A stretch of 64,000 nt of DNA. Source: Rhizophagus irregularis (Eukaryota; Glomeromycota; Glomeromycetes; Glomerales; Glomeraceae). Under the pieces are notes generated by a model. That model had not been told where the DNA came from, did not search any database, and was given only the letters and a program-made list of their open reading frames with translations. Shown in pieces: positions 49,831 through 61,942 of this stretch. The DNA lies in NCBI RefSeq assembly GCF_026210795.1, contig NC_089442.1, positions 992,001 to 1,056,000 of the forward strand, written 5' to 3'. The position numbers and the translations under genes were made by a program. Positions within the stretch are counted from its first letter, which is position 1. Each line of letters begins with the position of its first letter.

Positions 49831-51171
49831 TTACAGGGTATTCCTTTTTAAAATTTTCATTTGATTCATTACATTCTAATACTAAAATCATCACACCATT
49901 TAACGAGCCTGCGATTTTAATTTTAATTTCCCATTGATCAGAAAGATTCTCGGCCAATTTATATGTTTAGTAGCATGCTTGATTTCGGCTAAATTTTTTG
50001 ATATGGTCATGTACATCGATCTAGAGTTGATATAATCGCCTTACTTGAATGAAACTTTACAAGATTTTTTAATAATAGTTGGGAATTGTTTATTCATCAG
50101 ACGTTGTAGGAAATTTAAAAATTTGTCTGGCATAAAACTAGATAAAATAAAGGTTTTCTTCAAAAAGCCGTGTGCTGTTTATATACTTCGCTTCGTTAAA
50201 CGGTAGTCAATAAAAATTCGGCGTAACGAGATTGTATGTTATAACCGAAGATCTGTTGTATATTAATCAAAATTCGTTAACTGTAAAAGCTTATTGATTA
50301 AATTTGATTAAATTTAAATAAGATGCTCAATTAAAAGAAATAATTTTATAGATAGGATTCTTTATCTATTCGTTTGAGGCTATACAGTACGATACCTTGA
50401 TCAAGGCAGTTCAGCATTATTTATATCATTTATTCATTTTTAGATACCGTCGACATTATGCTATAAGTCTCCAAAGTTGATGCGAGTTTTTGACGCAACA
50501 AAAATTCTAATTTTTGTATTTATTATTGCTTTCACAATGTTTTTATTATATAGAAAATAAAGCGTGAACGCCATTCAGCCATTCATGACTATAATTTTTC
50601 AGCAGATTATCTCAATCATTATTTTCAATTTTTTTTTATTCTGAGAAGCACCAATACTTCTTGAAACTAGAGAAAAATAACTATTGTTTTACTAATCGTG
50701 GAATTTGGTAAAAAAAATCCCAAGTGAATAATTATTGGGCTATTTGCATTGTTTTTCGTAATCCCCTCTAATTGATATTAATATTTTTGATGCAATAGCA
50801 TTCTAATAATATATTAGTTCATCAACCCTTTATATATTTCTGCTTAATACTAAATATCCTACTACCGTTTAATAAATATGTAAATAGTAAATACAGTAAA
50901 ATAATTATTGAAATTGTCTTATGCGTATAAACTGTATACCACATTATAAAAATAAAATTCTCCATATCTAAAACTCAGAATATTGGGAAAATGAAATAAA
51001 AAGCGATAAGATGTGACAACTTTCTAACCTTTCACCTAATAATATCATGCGTCTCTTGTAACGTTAATAAGATACTAAATTTTAATACGTTTTTCTATTT
51101 TAAATTAAAAACAAACATATATTAACAAAATTAAATACATAAAAATTTCTTTAATGTAAAAAGTAAGTTTA
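49831..51171. other. Intergenic region
   Basis: No gene is seen. The ORF at 49766-49957 (minus) overlaps the Tra1 fragment in another frame and is not supported. Confidence 0.35.
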
Positions 51172-53570
51172 CTAACCGTTATTTTGAATTTCATCTTCAA
51201 TACTATGCTTGCTAGAAGGATTTTTAGATAAAATAAGTGTATTTGTTACATATTCTGAAGATGAACTAAAAAAAAAATTAATATAGAAATTCAGGTTATA
51301 ATAGATCAAAAAAACATCTATTTTTTTATGTAATACCTTTGAATATCATTTTTTTCAAGTTCTCTTAAGCTATGTTCTAAATATTAAAATGTTGTATATG
51401 TATTAGTAAAAATACACGCACAAAATCTTCAATGATGAAAGGCCAAAAGGGTAATAATGCGCACCTAGTTTCATATTAAATAAATTCATCGAAAACGACA
51501 AAGACCCAGAAATCAAAGATTTTAATGATTTATTGCAATCTACTTTTGAATAACATTTATTAGTAGATTCTGTATTAAGTTTTTCTAATTGTATTGACTC
51601 GAGTCTTTTTTCTTCAGCCAGACTAAATAGTTCAACATTTTTTTCCATGATTAACCAATCATCAATAGTTTTACATATATCACTTATAGAAGGTCTATCT
51701 GTTGGATTATAATGCCAACAACTTTTTATTAAATTACCAAAGCAATCAGGAGTGTCATCTGTAATTTCAGGCCTTGTTCCATTAATAATATCATCGATAA
51801 GAGAGGTATTGTGTTCAATATTAGCAAAAGGCTTATAACCTGATGTAAGTTCCCACATAACCATACCCATAGAATAAACGTCAGAATTTTTAGAAAATGC
51901 AGTCCCTTTAAATATTTCTGGTGCAATATCATATGATACCTTATTTGATAATATGTTATCTGCAGGTTGCGATAATCCAATTAACCATTGCCCAAATTGC
52001 CATTTTTGATATGACTTATATGATTTATCTAATAATATATTCTTACTATGAAAATTTTGATGTACTAAATTTGCATCATGAATAATTCTAAGTCTAAACA
52101 AAAATAATAATTAATAATTAATAAGATTTATTAGTAATTGCAAATAATGTTTAAAAAAGAAAAATAAATACCCATTTGAAATTTGTAACAAAATTTCTAA
52201 TTTCTCTTTCCACGTTATATTTTTAAAATTTTTTCGTAAATAATCATGCAGATTTTCTCCATCTATATATTTCATAACTAACATATATTCATTTGTTTCA
52301 TCATTTTTTGTAACGCCATAATACCGGAGAATATGGCAAGATTTATTATAACATTGGTAATATAATCTTAACTAATATTAAATAATTTTATTATTTTGAG
52401 AATAATAATAATGGAATTTTTTAAAAAACAATAATAAAAAATAAAAAATATAGATTTAATTACCTCATGAAGTAGAAGTCTGTTGATATCTTTTGAATTG
52501 ATAAATTTTTTTACGGTAATAATTTCGCGCTTTTTTCTATTACAATTAGAATATTTTGCACCATGTACTCCACCATCCATCCAAATCCCTTTATAAATAA
52601 TATTGAATCCTTCTTCTGCAATTTGGCTTAATATTTTAATTTGGGAATATGGTATCCATTCCATTATAGCTTCTGGATTAAAATTAAAATATATCTTTTC
52701 TTTAAGAAAGTCATAAACATTTAATGGATTATCCCCATATTTAATTATGTCTTTCATATAATCCACATTTATATCACAATTATTAATTATATTCCTTTTA
52801 TTATAAATAAAATCATCTATTTCATCATTTTCAATACTTATAGTCGTAGTGATTGACATTACTCTTTTACAACTTTTACAATGAGATTGATCTGTATATC
52901 CAAAAATAATATTTGTTGTCAAACAATATCTACATCCGCTGTAAATTATGAAACAATGCGGACACCATTTTTGATTATTATCACATATAAGTTCTGCTTT
53001 ACATATTATACATACGTAAAATGTATCCCACCATGGTAAATAAAAGATTGGAATAGTTTCTTTTGTTGTCGAAGAAACCATAAAGTCATATGAAATTGGA
53101 TAACAATCTGAACATATTTTAAGTTTTTCGTAAGAAGTTTCGTAAATTATTTTTTCACAAAATTTACAATTTTTTTCATTTTCAATTATTATATTTTGTT
53201 CTTCAAAACTAATATCATCATCATATATTGCTAAAGAATTTGTTGGTATTTGTTTAAAGAATGAAATTATCGAGCAGTTGTCACACCATTCTTGAGTAAA
53301 GAAACTCCTTGTTTTATGTTCACTACATTGAGAATTTATAGTAGCTATGTGTAGATCTAAATATATGCAATTATCAGTTGTCGTTTTATTAATATAAAGT
53401 AAAAGACACCTTTTACAATATTTCTGTTCAAATAAAAGAGTCTCGGAGTATTTATTTCCACATTTAATACAATTAATATCGTTTTGGCTAAAAGAAATAA
53501 AGTCAATTGATATTGGGCTAGACTTTAATTTTGAGGTTGGATTTAATGAATCATTATTTATATCCTTCAT
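51172..53570 (-). CDS. Cys-rich-headed protein kinase homologue, predicted pseudokinase
   Basis: Exons on the minus strand 53570-52464, 52371-52172, 52093-51465, 51376-51337, 51265-51172 give 689 aa with consistent phases. The head (residues 1-260) has five cysteine-pair modules (CIKC/YCKRC, WCDNC, CKFC/CSDC, CIIC/WCPHC, CRYC/HCKSC), probably zinc-binding. The kinase domain starts at about residue 310 (AEEGFNIIYKGIW) and keeps the ATP-site lysine (ITVKKF, K354). The catalytic loop, however, reads VHQNFHSKN (H447-Q448-N449 instead of HRD), and the DFG/DLG triplet is deleted (WLIGLSQP where the paralogue has IIGDLGLSQP). The APE region (IAPEIFKG), DVYSMGMVMWEL and the RPS motif of the C-lobe are intact. 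It should fold but not catalyse. The short serine-rich tail exons are less certain. Confidence 0.82.
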
Positions 53571-54598
53571 GTTGTTATAACGTAAATGATATGAATATGC
53601 AATACATATATATATATATTTTTAAAAAAAATGTCCATGACAATATTTAAGGAATTTTTGTATTAAAAATTTCCGATCAGCTGATTCCGCTTTATTGAAA
53701 TTCTGCAGAATTCGATCCTTTCTTAATTAGATTATTTTACATTCAAATAGAGTTCCATGTTCCAATTGTTCCATGGTATTATTCCAAATAAAATTATTGC
53801 AGATTAAATTATCAATTTAAATTACGGATTTAAGCTTATTTTTTTTGTTAAAAAAAAAACTCTTTGTTTCAGATAATAGTTAGAGTTAGTATTTATTTTT
53901 TAAGTTGCTATATCTATTTTATTTTCTTTCTTTTTTTTTTAATAATATAAAGCATATACATTAAGTTTCATTAAATTAATAAATTCATCTCATTACTAAA
54001 AAATTGAATATTACTGAAGAAACAATTTTAAAAACTTCTTTCGCTTCGTTCCGGACTAATTACAAAGATGACTATAATTAACAGGAAAAATCAGTCACGT
54101 GATGATTCTAACATTTGTCACGTGTAGATAATATATAACTCATCAACGGTTCTCCCCACTGATCAATTAACAAAATCGACTGAGCTATAATTTCCATCAA
54201 CATTCTACAGTAAGTGTAGTATTATTTCACAAACAATATGAATTGGCGAATTAAATGTTCCTCAAGTTCCGATGGTTTATTATCAAACGACTCCTTCATT
54301 CGTCAGATTTCATCAACCATAATTTCTTCTAAAGATATTTCATTCTCATCTTATGATTTCTGTGCATCTCTCAGAACTTGTTGAATTTCCTCTTTGGATT
54401 TTTAGATTTGTTCTTAACGATGTTCTTAACGATGTAATAGGATTATTGTCCATCAAATTCTTTATACGACGTGTCCATGGATTCAACCACAGGAAATAGT
54501 TGATTGCGAAATATTGAAGATATGGTGGATTTCGGCACTATTTAAATGGGTTTATCAAAATTATGAATATAAGACGTATCATGTGGAGATTCACTATA
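53571..54598. other. Divergent intergenic region, faint coding remnant on minus strand
   Basis: A TATATATATATATG tract just upstream of the pseudokinase start (about 53606-53620) may serve as its TATA region. Between about 54250 and 54540 minus-strand pieces such as PKSTISSIFRNQLFPVVES and SLEEIMVDEI look like an old coding sequence broken by stops; the family is unidentified. Confidence 0.3.
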
Positions 54599-54780
54599 CA
54601 GTTCGCCCTCACTATAGTGAATTCTATGGGCTGGAGTCTGGAGATTAAAATTCGTTATAGTGAGAAATTCACTATACTGAAGGTCATTTTATTATAAATA
54701 AAAAAAATCTGTACCTGAACTTTTCTTCATTATAGCAAGTTATTCACTATATAAAAATTCACTATAGAGAGGGTGAACTG
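54599..54780. mobile_element. Second pogo-like MITE
   Basis: The 182-bp element has inverted ends CAGTTCGCCCTCACTATAGT (left) and, reverse-complemented, CAGTTCACCCTCTCTATAGT (right). TA flanks it at 54597-54598 and 54781-54782. Internal repeats of TTCACTATA and TATAGTGAA occur in both orientations. It is noncoding and its ends differ from the element at 9544, so it is a different family. Confidence 0.75.
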
Positions 54781-54782
54781 TA

Positions 54783-56348
54783 TTTTGTTTTAGTATGGTT
54801 AAAATTTCGAGGATTCGTATCGTTTGTTGCCAGTAGTTATTATAAATTGGCCTCGGAATGACTATCCCCTCAATGCCTATAATGACATTGGTTAGTAAAA
54901 TATTTAAAAAATAAAAGTTATAAATACTTAAACACATGCCTTTATATCAAGCTTACCATGCCACAATAGGATGGAAATGGAATGCTAGTTAACTTATAGG
55001 TTAAAAAGACCGTCATGATGATAAGTCGCCTAGGGTAGTTTTATAATTAATGAGACAGTCTGTATTCTCACTGTATGCGTAAATGGTTTTGTTATTTGTC
55101 ACAAAAAAAAAGTACTTATTAATAATATTAACATGTATATTCTTAAAATAAAAATAAAAATAATACCAAGATTCCTTGTTCATTGAATCGTGAATCTAAA
55201 TTTATCAAATTCTGATTTGTGAATTCTTGACTTATCTTCTAAGATTGCTATATCAGATCGGGTTTTGGATTAAGGATTCATCGAATCAAGTTACTATCTT
55301 AAAATTACTCATAACTCGTTCTGCTGAATTTCTAACTACCAGGAGCAGTATCAAATCCCAGGAAGAAAAATAAAGCAATAGTGTTGATCGCTTCCATCAA
55401 TATAAAGACGTAAGTATTTTGATATCATTTGTTGTGTACAATAAATAGTCGAGTGCATTAAAATAACTTGTGCTTACTTGGACTGTAACTAAAGATATTA
55501 TCTTGAAAGAGAAAAAAAGACAAAATAAGACTAATATAATAGAAATTAACCAAAATCATTGATGGTATTAAGTGCAGAATTGGATGTCGAAAAGTGTCGT
55601 ACATTAATATACATCGTCCGGTTCGTCCCTGTCGAAGAAACTGACCTTGATCTCGTATTAAGATGACGGTGCATCGATTATATTAATCAAAAATACCAGT
55701 TACCTGATAAAATGTTACAGGATAATTTTGTAAATAATTTTCAAGTAGTGTGCGTAAAACGAGTCGCCTCTATTTTAAGTTAAACTTAATTAAATCACAA
55801 CAAAATAAACATTAAAGCACTTTTATACCTGCTCATTGAAATAAGTATCCGTAATATCTTATTGTATTTAGAATTCATATCACGACTGATAACAACATCT
55901 AGAATTTAAAATGAAGCATTCGTAATACAACTTGCGGAATTTCCGAAAATAAGAATACTAAAATTAAAAATAAATAATTTATATATCAGTATAGTAGAAG
56001 TATTCGTAAGTTTCTGTTGTGTGAAAATATTGAAATATTGAAATAGGATCGATATATACCGAATAGAAGTTACTGATTCATCAATATTTTTCACAACCAC
56101 CTGTTCAGCAAACTTACTTTTTGGCCCAAAAAAAGCTCAATAATTTAACTGTAAAGTCTTTTAATTTTAAGTGCGTTTAGAAGATAGAAGAGTTTTGGTT
56201 TCTTTTAATTAAAATTGAATCTGTTTCTCTCGTCTAATAAATAAGAAAATAGCTCCTATCGCGAACTCGTGCTTATATATAATTATATATGCTGAAATGT
56301 TCACATGACTACGTTTAAAAAAAAGAATTTAGTGTAACGAAACTGGTT
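54783..56348. other. Intergenic region
   Basis: No gene is supported; the 64-65-aa ORFs here are unconvincing. GATTC/GAATC phrases recur in both orientations between 55168 and 55290. Confidence 0.35.
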
Positions 56349-56357
56349 TATATATAT
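56349..56357 (+). promoter_or_regulatory. TATA-like element of the kinase gene at 56410
   Basis: TATATATAT stands about 53 bp upstream of the ATG, a reasonable TATA position for a short leader. Confidence 0.4.
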
Positions 56358-56409
56358 CGCCAAAACAACTTCTTTTAAATTATTTTTTTCCTTATTAACA
56401 AATACTAAA

Positions 56410-58720
56410 ATGGAACCCAAAAGAAATGACGAAAACTCAACAAATTCAACATTAAAATTAAAATCCAGTCCAATTAAGATTGAGTTTATTCCTATTGATC
56501 AAAGTGAAGATTATTGTTTTCGTTGCGGTGAATTATATTCCGAAACTCTTTTATTCGAACAAAAGTATTGTGAAAAATGTTTATTACGTTATATTAACAA
56601 AATAACAAGTGATGATTGTAGTACATATTTGGATTTACATATAAGCACAAAAGGGTTTATTCAATGTAATGAACATGAAACGAAGAGGAATGAAGATTTT
56701 TATACAAGAAATATCAAAGATTGGTGCGAACATTGTTCAGTCATTTCATATTTTAAACAAATACCCTCAAATTCTCTAGCCTATTGTGATAGTAATTTGG
56801 ATTTTGAAAAAATAAATGAGATAATTGAAAGTGAATTGGATTGCAAATTATGTGGAAAGACAATTTATCCAACTTCGTCATTACATGACCTAAAGCTTAA
56901 AATGTGTTCAGGCTGTTATCAAATTTCTTATGAATTGATAGAATCAACTTCAACTCAAAAGACTATTTTAATTCTTAATTTACCATGGTGGGATTCATTC
57001 CATGTGTGTGTAATATGTAAAGCAAGACTTTTATTCGAATACATAAACCAAAAATGGTGTCCGCATTGCTTTATTATTTATAGTGGATGTAGGTATTGTT
57101 TAACGACAAGCATGATTTTTGGACACACAAAACAGTCTCATTGTAAGAAATGCAAAAGGGCCATACGAATTATAATGAATAAAACAAATATAAATATCGG
57201 AAATAATGATATAGGTGATTTCCTTTATAATACAAGAAATATAATTGATAATTTTAATATCGTAGATTATATCAACGATATAGATAAATATGGTAGTACA
57301 CCATTAAATGTTTATAAGTATATTAAAGAAAAAATATACAAAAATTTTAAACCAGAAGCTGTCATGGAATGGATACCATATTCTCGAATTAAAAATTTAA
57401 AAGAGATAGCACAAGGTGGATTTAGTTCTATATATAGGGCAACTTGGTTGGATGGAGGAATAAATGGAGCAGAATATTCTTCTTGTTATAGAATGGAAAA
57501 TGAAACGATCGTTATCAAAAAATTTTTTAATTCACAGCATATTAATAAATATCTTTTAAACGAGGTAATTATACATAATATATTTTATCACTATTATATT
57601 TATTGAATTTTATATTTTTGGTTTTTATTAACCGTTAAATTTAGGTAAAATCATGTCATAAATGTTATGAATTTGAACGCGTAATTAGGTGTTATGGAAT
57701 TACAAAAAATCCTGAAAATGAATATATGTTAGTAATGAACTTTGCAGATGGGGGAAATTTGCATAGTTTTTTACAAAAAAATTTTACAAAAATTACATGG
57801 AGAGAGAAGATAGATATTCTTTGGCAAATTTCTTGCGGGTACTTAATAATAGTTACATCATTTTTTGATGAATTTATATCAATTGATACTAATTGTTAAA
57901 TTTTTTTCCGTTTTAGACTCGAAACGATTCATAATGCAAACTTTATACACCGGGATTTTCATAGCGGAAATATATTATTAGTTAAATCATATCGAAAGTG
58001 GAAAACTGGACAATGGATAATTGGAGATTTAGGATTATCACAGCCCGTACAATCTGTAAATAATATTTCGTCAAATGATACAATATATGGAGTGATGGCT
58101 TATCTCGCACCAGAAATACTTAAAAGTAATAGTTTTTCAAAATCAACAACATCATCTGATGTATATAGCATGAGCATGATTATGTGGGAAATTACAACGG
58201 GTTGTAAACCTTTTTCCAACCTTAAACATGATGTCCAATTCGCTCTTAAAGTTATTGATGGAGTGCGGCCTAAAATTACAGACGATACTCCTGAATGTTT
58301 TGCCAATTTAATGAAAAGATGTTGGGATGCCGATCCATCAAAAAGACCTTCAATAACAGAAATTCGTGAAACTTTTAGTCTCTGGTATAATGAAGAAGCT
58401 GTAGAATTTGATGAAGCTGAAAAAGCAAGAAATAAATTAATTGAATCAAGGAAATTAAATCCTAATTCTACAGAAACATCTCATTCAAATACAATTGTTG
58501 TGATCGGAATCTCTAAATCATCTTCTAGTAAATCAACTTCAGCGGATTCATTTGGCATAAAACAAGGTATGTATTCATTATGCTGCAATTGATGTATAAT
58601 CCTTCAGATACATTAATAGATTTAATTGATATTATTAACCTTATTTCTATAAATATTTAATACACAGAATATATTACAAAGGAATACAGATTTGATATAA
58701 ATGATGTTCAATGGTATTGA
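56410..58720 (+). CDS. Cys-rich-headed protein kinase (catalytically complete)
   Basis: Exons 56410-57564, 57645-57838, 57917-58566, 58668-58720 give 683 aa. The head has the same five cysteine-pair modules as its paralogues (CFRC/YCEKC, WCEHC, CKLC/CSGC, CVIC/WCPHC, CRYC/HCKKC). The kinase domain (about 325-600) has a glycine-rich loop AQGGFSSIYRATW, K370 (IVIKKF), catalytic loop IHRDFHSGN (D463), metal-binding DLG (D487), APEIL, DVYSMSMIMWEI and KRPSITEI. It resembles the tyrosine-kinase-like/Ser-Thr kinases expanded in glomeromycetes; substrates are unknown. The first intron position is shared with the other two copies. The last exon (EYITKEYRFDIND) is modelled from family-like sequence and phase. 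Without that splice the frame ends at 58592, and further tail exons may exist at 58798-59047. Confidence 0.88.
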
Positions 58721-58797
58721 ATTAATTTAATTTATATGTATCCGTTTATTGTAATTTTTTAAGCTGATCAGAATTTATTTTCATAATATTTATTTAG

Positions 58798-59047
58798 CCC
58801 GAATTTAAGTTCTACACTTCATAGTTTTACGAACACCCAACATCCAGCAACCATAGAAAAAGAAATTAGAAATGATTTTACACAACATCCAAGAAAACGG
58901 GTTAACGAATTAAATACTGAGACTCAATACAGTAAGCACATATTTACTTTGCATTTGTGCATGAAATAATAATATTTATATTTGATATTGACGTACTGGT
59001 ATGTAGGAAAACATGTTAAGACTGGGGATGCAGAACTGGAGAGTTAA
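58798..59047 (+). other. Possible alternative tail exons of the kinase gene
   Basis: After an acceptor at 58797 a frame reads LSSTLHSFTNTQHPATIEKE, then NDFTQHPRKRVNELNTETQY, to a GTAAGC donor at 58932. It joins in frame to 59007-59047 (RKHVKTGDAELES, stop). A second similar end (ETQYRKH.. and later KHIKTNSIL) follows at about 59053-59150, suggesting a local duplication. The entry phase does not match the modelled preceding exon, so the connection is unproven. Confidence 0.4.
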
Positions 59048-59159
59048 ATGCCGAAACTCAATATAGAAAACATTTCATATTTTACAAATCTAATATTTTG
59101 TTTTTTTTCTTGTATTTAGAAAAACATATTAAGACGAATTCTATTTTGTAAAGAAACAA

Positions 59160-59939
59160 TTTTTTTCTGTACAGTATACAAGTATAATATTTAATAAAAA
59201 TTTATTAATTTCCAATTAAAACCTGCGGAATGAGGAAAAAAGGCTGGATTCAGTCAGATCACAATACAAAATTCCAAAATTTATTTACCTGTAATCTTGC
59301 GCCTTGGTCCCTGTTTCAGTTAAATATTTTCCATTTCCTCAGATACACAAGCAAAGATTAACTGTTTAATCAGATCTTCACGCTAGCGCCATCAAATCGC
59401 TCATAAGAGCCGCTCTTCTAAAATCGATCCCTGCATGAAAATTTGAAGTTGTAAACCACGTATAATGACGCGGAACTTTCAACTCATTCTTTTTCTAAAG
59501 AATATTTCTTTTACAGCTTTTACATATTCCCTAAAATCTTCATTCGTTAATCACATGTCAAGACTGCCCAACTTTGTCTAATTTTTGGAAGCTTACGATG
59601 AATCGGATACTTAAATAATTTACCATTTTTGCGGACGAGCTAATCACGATATTCATCAAATTCTTCATGCGTGAATATTGTAAACGGTGATTAATACAAG
59701 AATCACTAAAAAATATTACCTTTAGTCGAAATCAAAAATATGATTTCCACAATATTCCTAAGATCATTACTTTTTGTTCGCTTGATGATGTCTTATAAGA
59801 GCCCCTAAACCTTGTTTCCAAAAAATTAATTTTTTTCAAGTGCGAGTTTACTCCAAATAATTAAATAAATACATACTTTTGCTATAATATTCCTTTAGCG
59901 ATAAACTGTCTTTAGATTTATCATAAGTAAATTTCTCAA
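59160..59939. other. Intergenic or strongly decayed sequence
   Basis: Faint coding-like pieces occur on the minus strand (for example TNEDFREYVKAVKEIFFRKR near 59480-59550), broken by stops. Nothing else is seen. Confidence 0.3.
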
Positions 59940-60590
59940 CACTCGAAAAAATCCTGCATTCCTTTTATTACATTGCGAAACATCAATTGTATCTTGCGAA
60001 GGAACCCAAGTTGATATAATTTTTCCTTTCTTTCGCATATTGGATCTGATGAGACTAAAACCCGTCTAAATGGTGCAATTTCAGTACAACCGGTATGACA
60101 AAGTACTGTGTATTTAATGCACATTCGCTTAGGCAGTAGATAGATTTTTTGAAGGGATGTGCGAAACTCAATTATTGCTGATTTTTCACAAAAAATTTGT
60201 CAAAATATTTGTTCGTAGCAAAGATTTTTTGTATTAGATTTCATAATCCAATAATGGTGATCCAATTAATTCTACTGTACTGGAAAGTGTCCAATGAGTA
60301 GTTATTAGTGTTTTTAAATCTTGACGTTATATTTTTCATCGTCACATTTTTGCCAATCATATGCATTTAAACAAAAATTCATTCAGTATTCTCCGATCTT
60401 CATTATTAAAGACGGAATTTTTGTAAAATTTTGTAATAGCTTGTGTTGGTGAAAAACGGCTTTGTCCGTTTTGCCGTCAAATTTGCAAGTATAACACGGT
60501 AAAAACCATTTCTCTCCTTTATTTATGCTCAGAATAAAATCGAGTCCATTAAGAACAGTAAAATTTTCATTCTCATTCAAGTTAAACTAC
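59940..60590 (-). pseudogene. Old decayed gene, family unknown
   Basis: Reading the minus strand from about 60585, coding-like text appears in pieces separated by stops: NENENFTVLNGLDFILSINK, YTCKFDGKTDKAVFHQHKLL, FCLNAYDWQKCDDEKYNVK, LDHHYWIMKSN, then KYTVLCHTGCTEIAPFRRVL and RNVIKGMQDFFEC. Amino-acid composition (Cys, Trp, His) is unlike chance AT-rich ORFs. I do not recognise the family. Confidence 0.4.
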
Positions 60591-60799
60591 ATCTTGCTAG
60601 ATTCTATCTTTTCGCTTCCGCAATTTGGACTTAGTTTCGTTCAAAATTTAAACATTCAATACTATTTGTTTGAAAGGCGGAATAGTAGACCATCACGTGG
60701 TTGATAATTTATTGAATCCAGTTGAATCACGTCAACCAAATGCAACTTTGTTATCAAGAATTGCGCATATGGCTACATAATTAAATCTATAAATGAAGA

Positions 60800-61490
60800 T
60801 TAATCAATTAATATTAAATTTCAGACCTTCGGAGGGATGCTCTTTGTCTGTTTTACTTCCTTCCTTTTCTTTACCTTGACTTTTTCTATTTGTTATACTC
60901 TCCATTTTGCTTAAATCTACACTTGGATTCTAAACTTCCAAGCTAAAGACTAAAATAATTAAAGTAATTAATTATTTGCCATAATATATATCCTTTATTC
61001 AATCTAATTTTATACATACGTATAAGTTTTATTTTCAACTTGTTTATGATTAATTTTAATCCAATCATCTGAATCAAAATCAACTTCATTATGATTATAT
61101 TTGGATCAATGTATTCATAGTGTTTTATGCCATGCATTTTCTTCTTTCTTTAACACTAACATTATCAAAAAATGGGTAGTCCCTTGACCTCCACCGCTAA
61201 ATGAATATTGGGATCTAAAGAAAGTATTTAACTATTAAATAAATTATTAAGTAAAATAAAACAACTAATAAAATTAAATTAAAATAATTCTTTACATTAT
61301 TCCAACAATCTCTTGGGTTAGTCCATCCTGTAATATTGAATACAGTTGCGACCCCAGCTTCTGATGTCTTTGGATATTCAATTGGAATTGTAGAATAAAT
61401 GACTTCTTTAACACTTGCTTTTTTGTGAAAACACTGCAATAGAATCCTCTTCCTCTTCGTTTAAATCACTATCATCATCACTTTCATCCT
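60800..61490 (-). pseudogene. Decayed gene with acidic N-terminal region, family unknown
   Basis: The minus strand gives DESDDDSDLNEEEEDSIAV, a frameshift, then VIYSTIPIEYPKTSEAGVAT and GWTNPRDCWNNVK. After a possible intron (acceptor near 61216) it reads QYSFSGGGQGTTHFL and KKEENAWHKTL. Further down are NPSVDLSKMESITNRKSQGK and SKTDKEHPSEG. Frame changes and stops separate the pieces. The W-N-P-R-x-C-W-N-N motif next to a glycine-rich turn suggests a defined but, to me, unidentified protein family. Confidence 0.35.
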
Positions 61491-61710
61491 GCCAATTATT
61501 AAAAAATATTTATGTTGGCGTATTTAACATAAAAAAAATTGTGGATTTCACGCCATTATTGTTTCATAAAGTTTACATTAAGTGAAAGAGTTAAAACCGT
61601 ACTGATGATTATTTTTGATATATATATAAAATAATATTGTACATCATTATTATAATTTAATATGAATATGGATCATTATTTTAATTAACGTGAAATTTAT
61701 ATTTATATAT

Positions 61711-61758
61711 ATTTATAAAAAGTATAATTTATAAAAAGTATAATTTATAAAAAGTATA
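61711..61758. repeat. Three exact 16-bp tandem repeats
   Basis: ATTTATAAAAAGTATA is repeated three times without mismatch, about 185 bp upstream of the third kinase gene. Each unit contains a TATAAAAA sequence. Confidence 0.8.
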
Positions 61759-61942
61759 ATTATTACATAATTATATTTTCCGTAATATTGTGTAATTGTC
61801 TGTGAAACACTGTTGATCAAACTTAATTAAGTAATTATGTGAAACGGACCAAAATTAATTGGTTCACAACTAAATAACTATTACGGATCGACTTGATATT
61901 GATATTCTTTATTTTTCCATTTTCTCTCTCCACTTTCACAAA

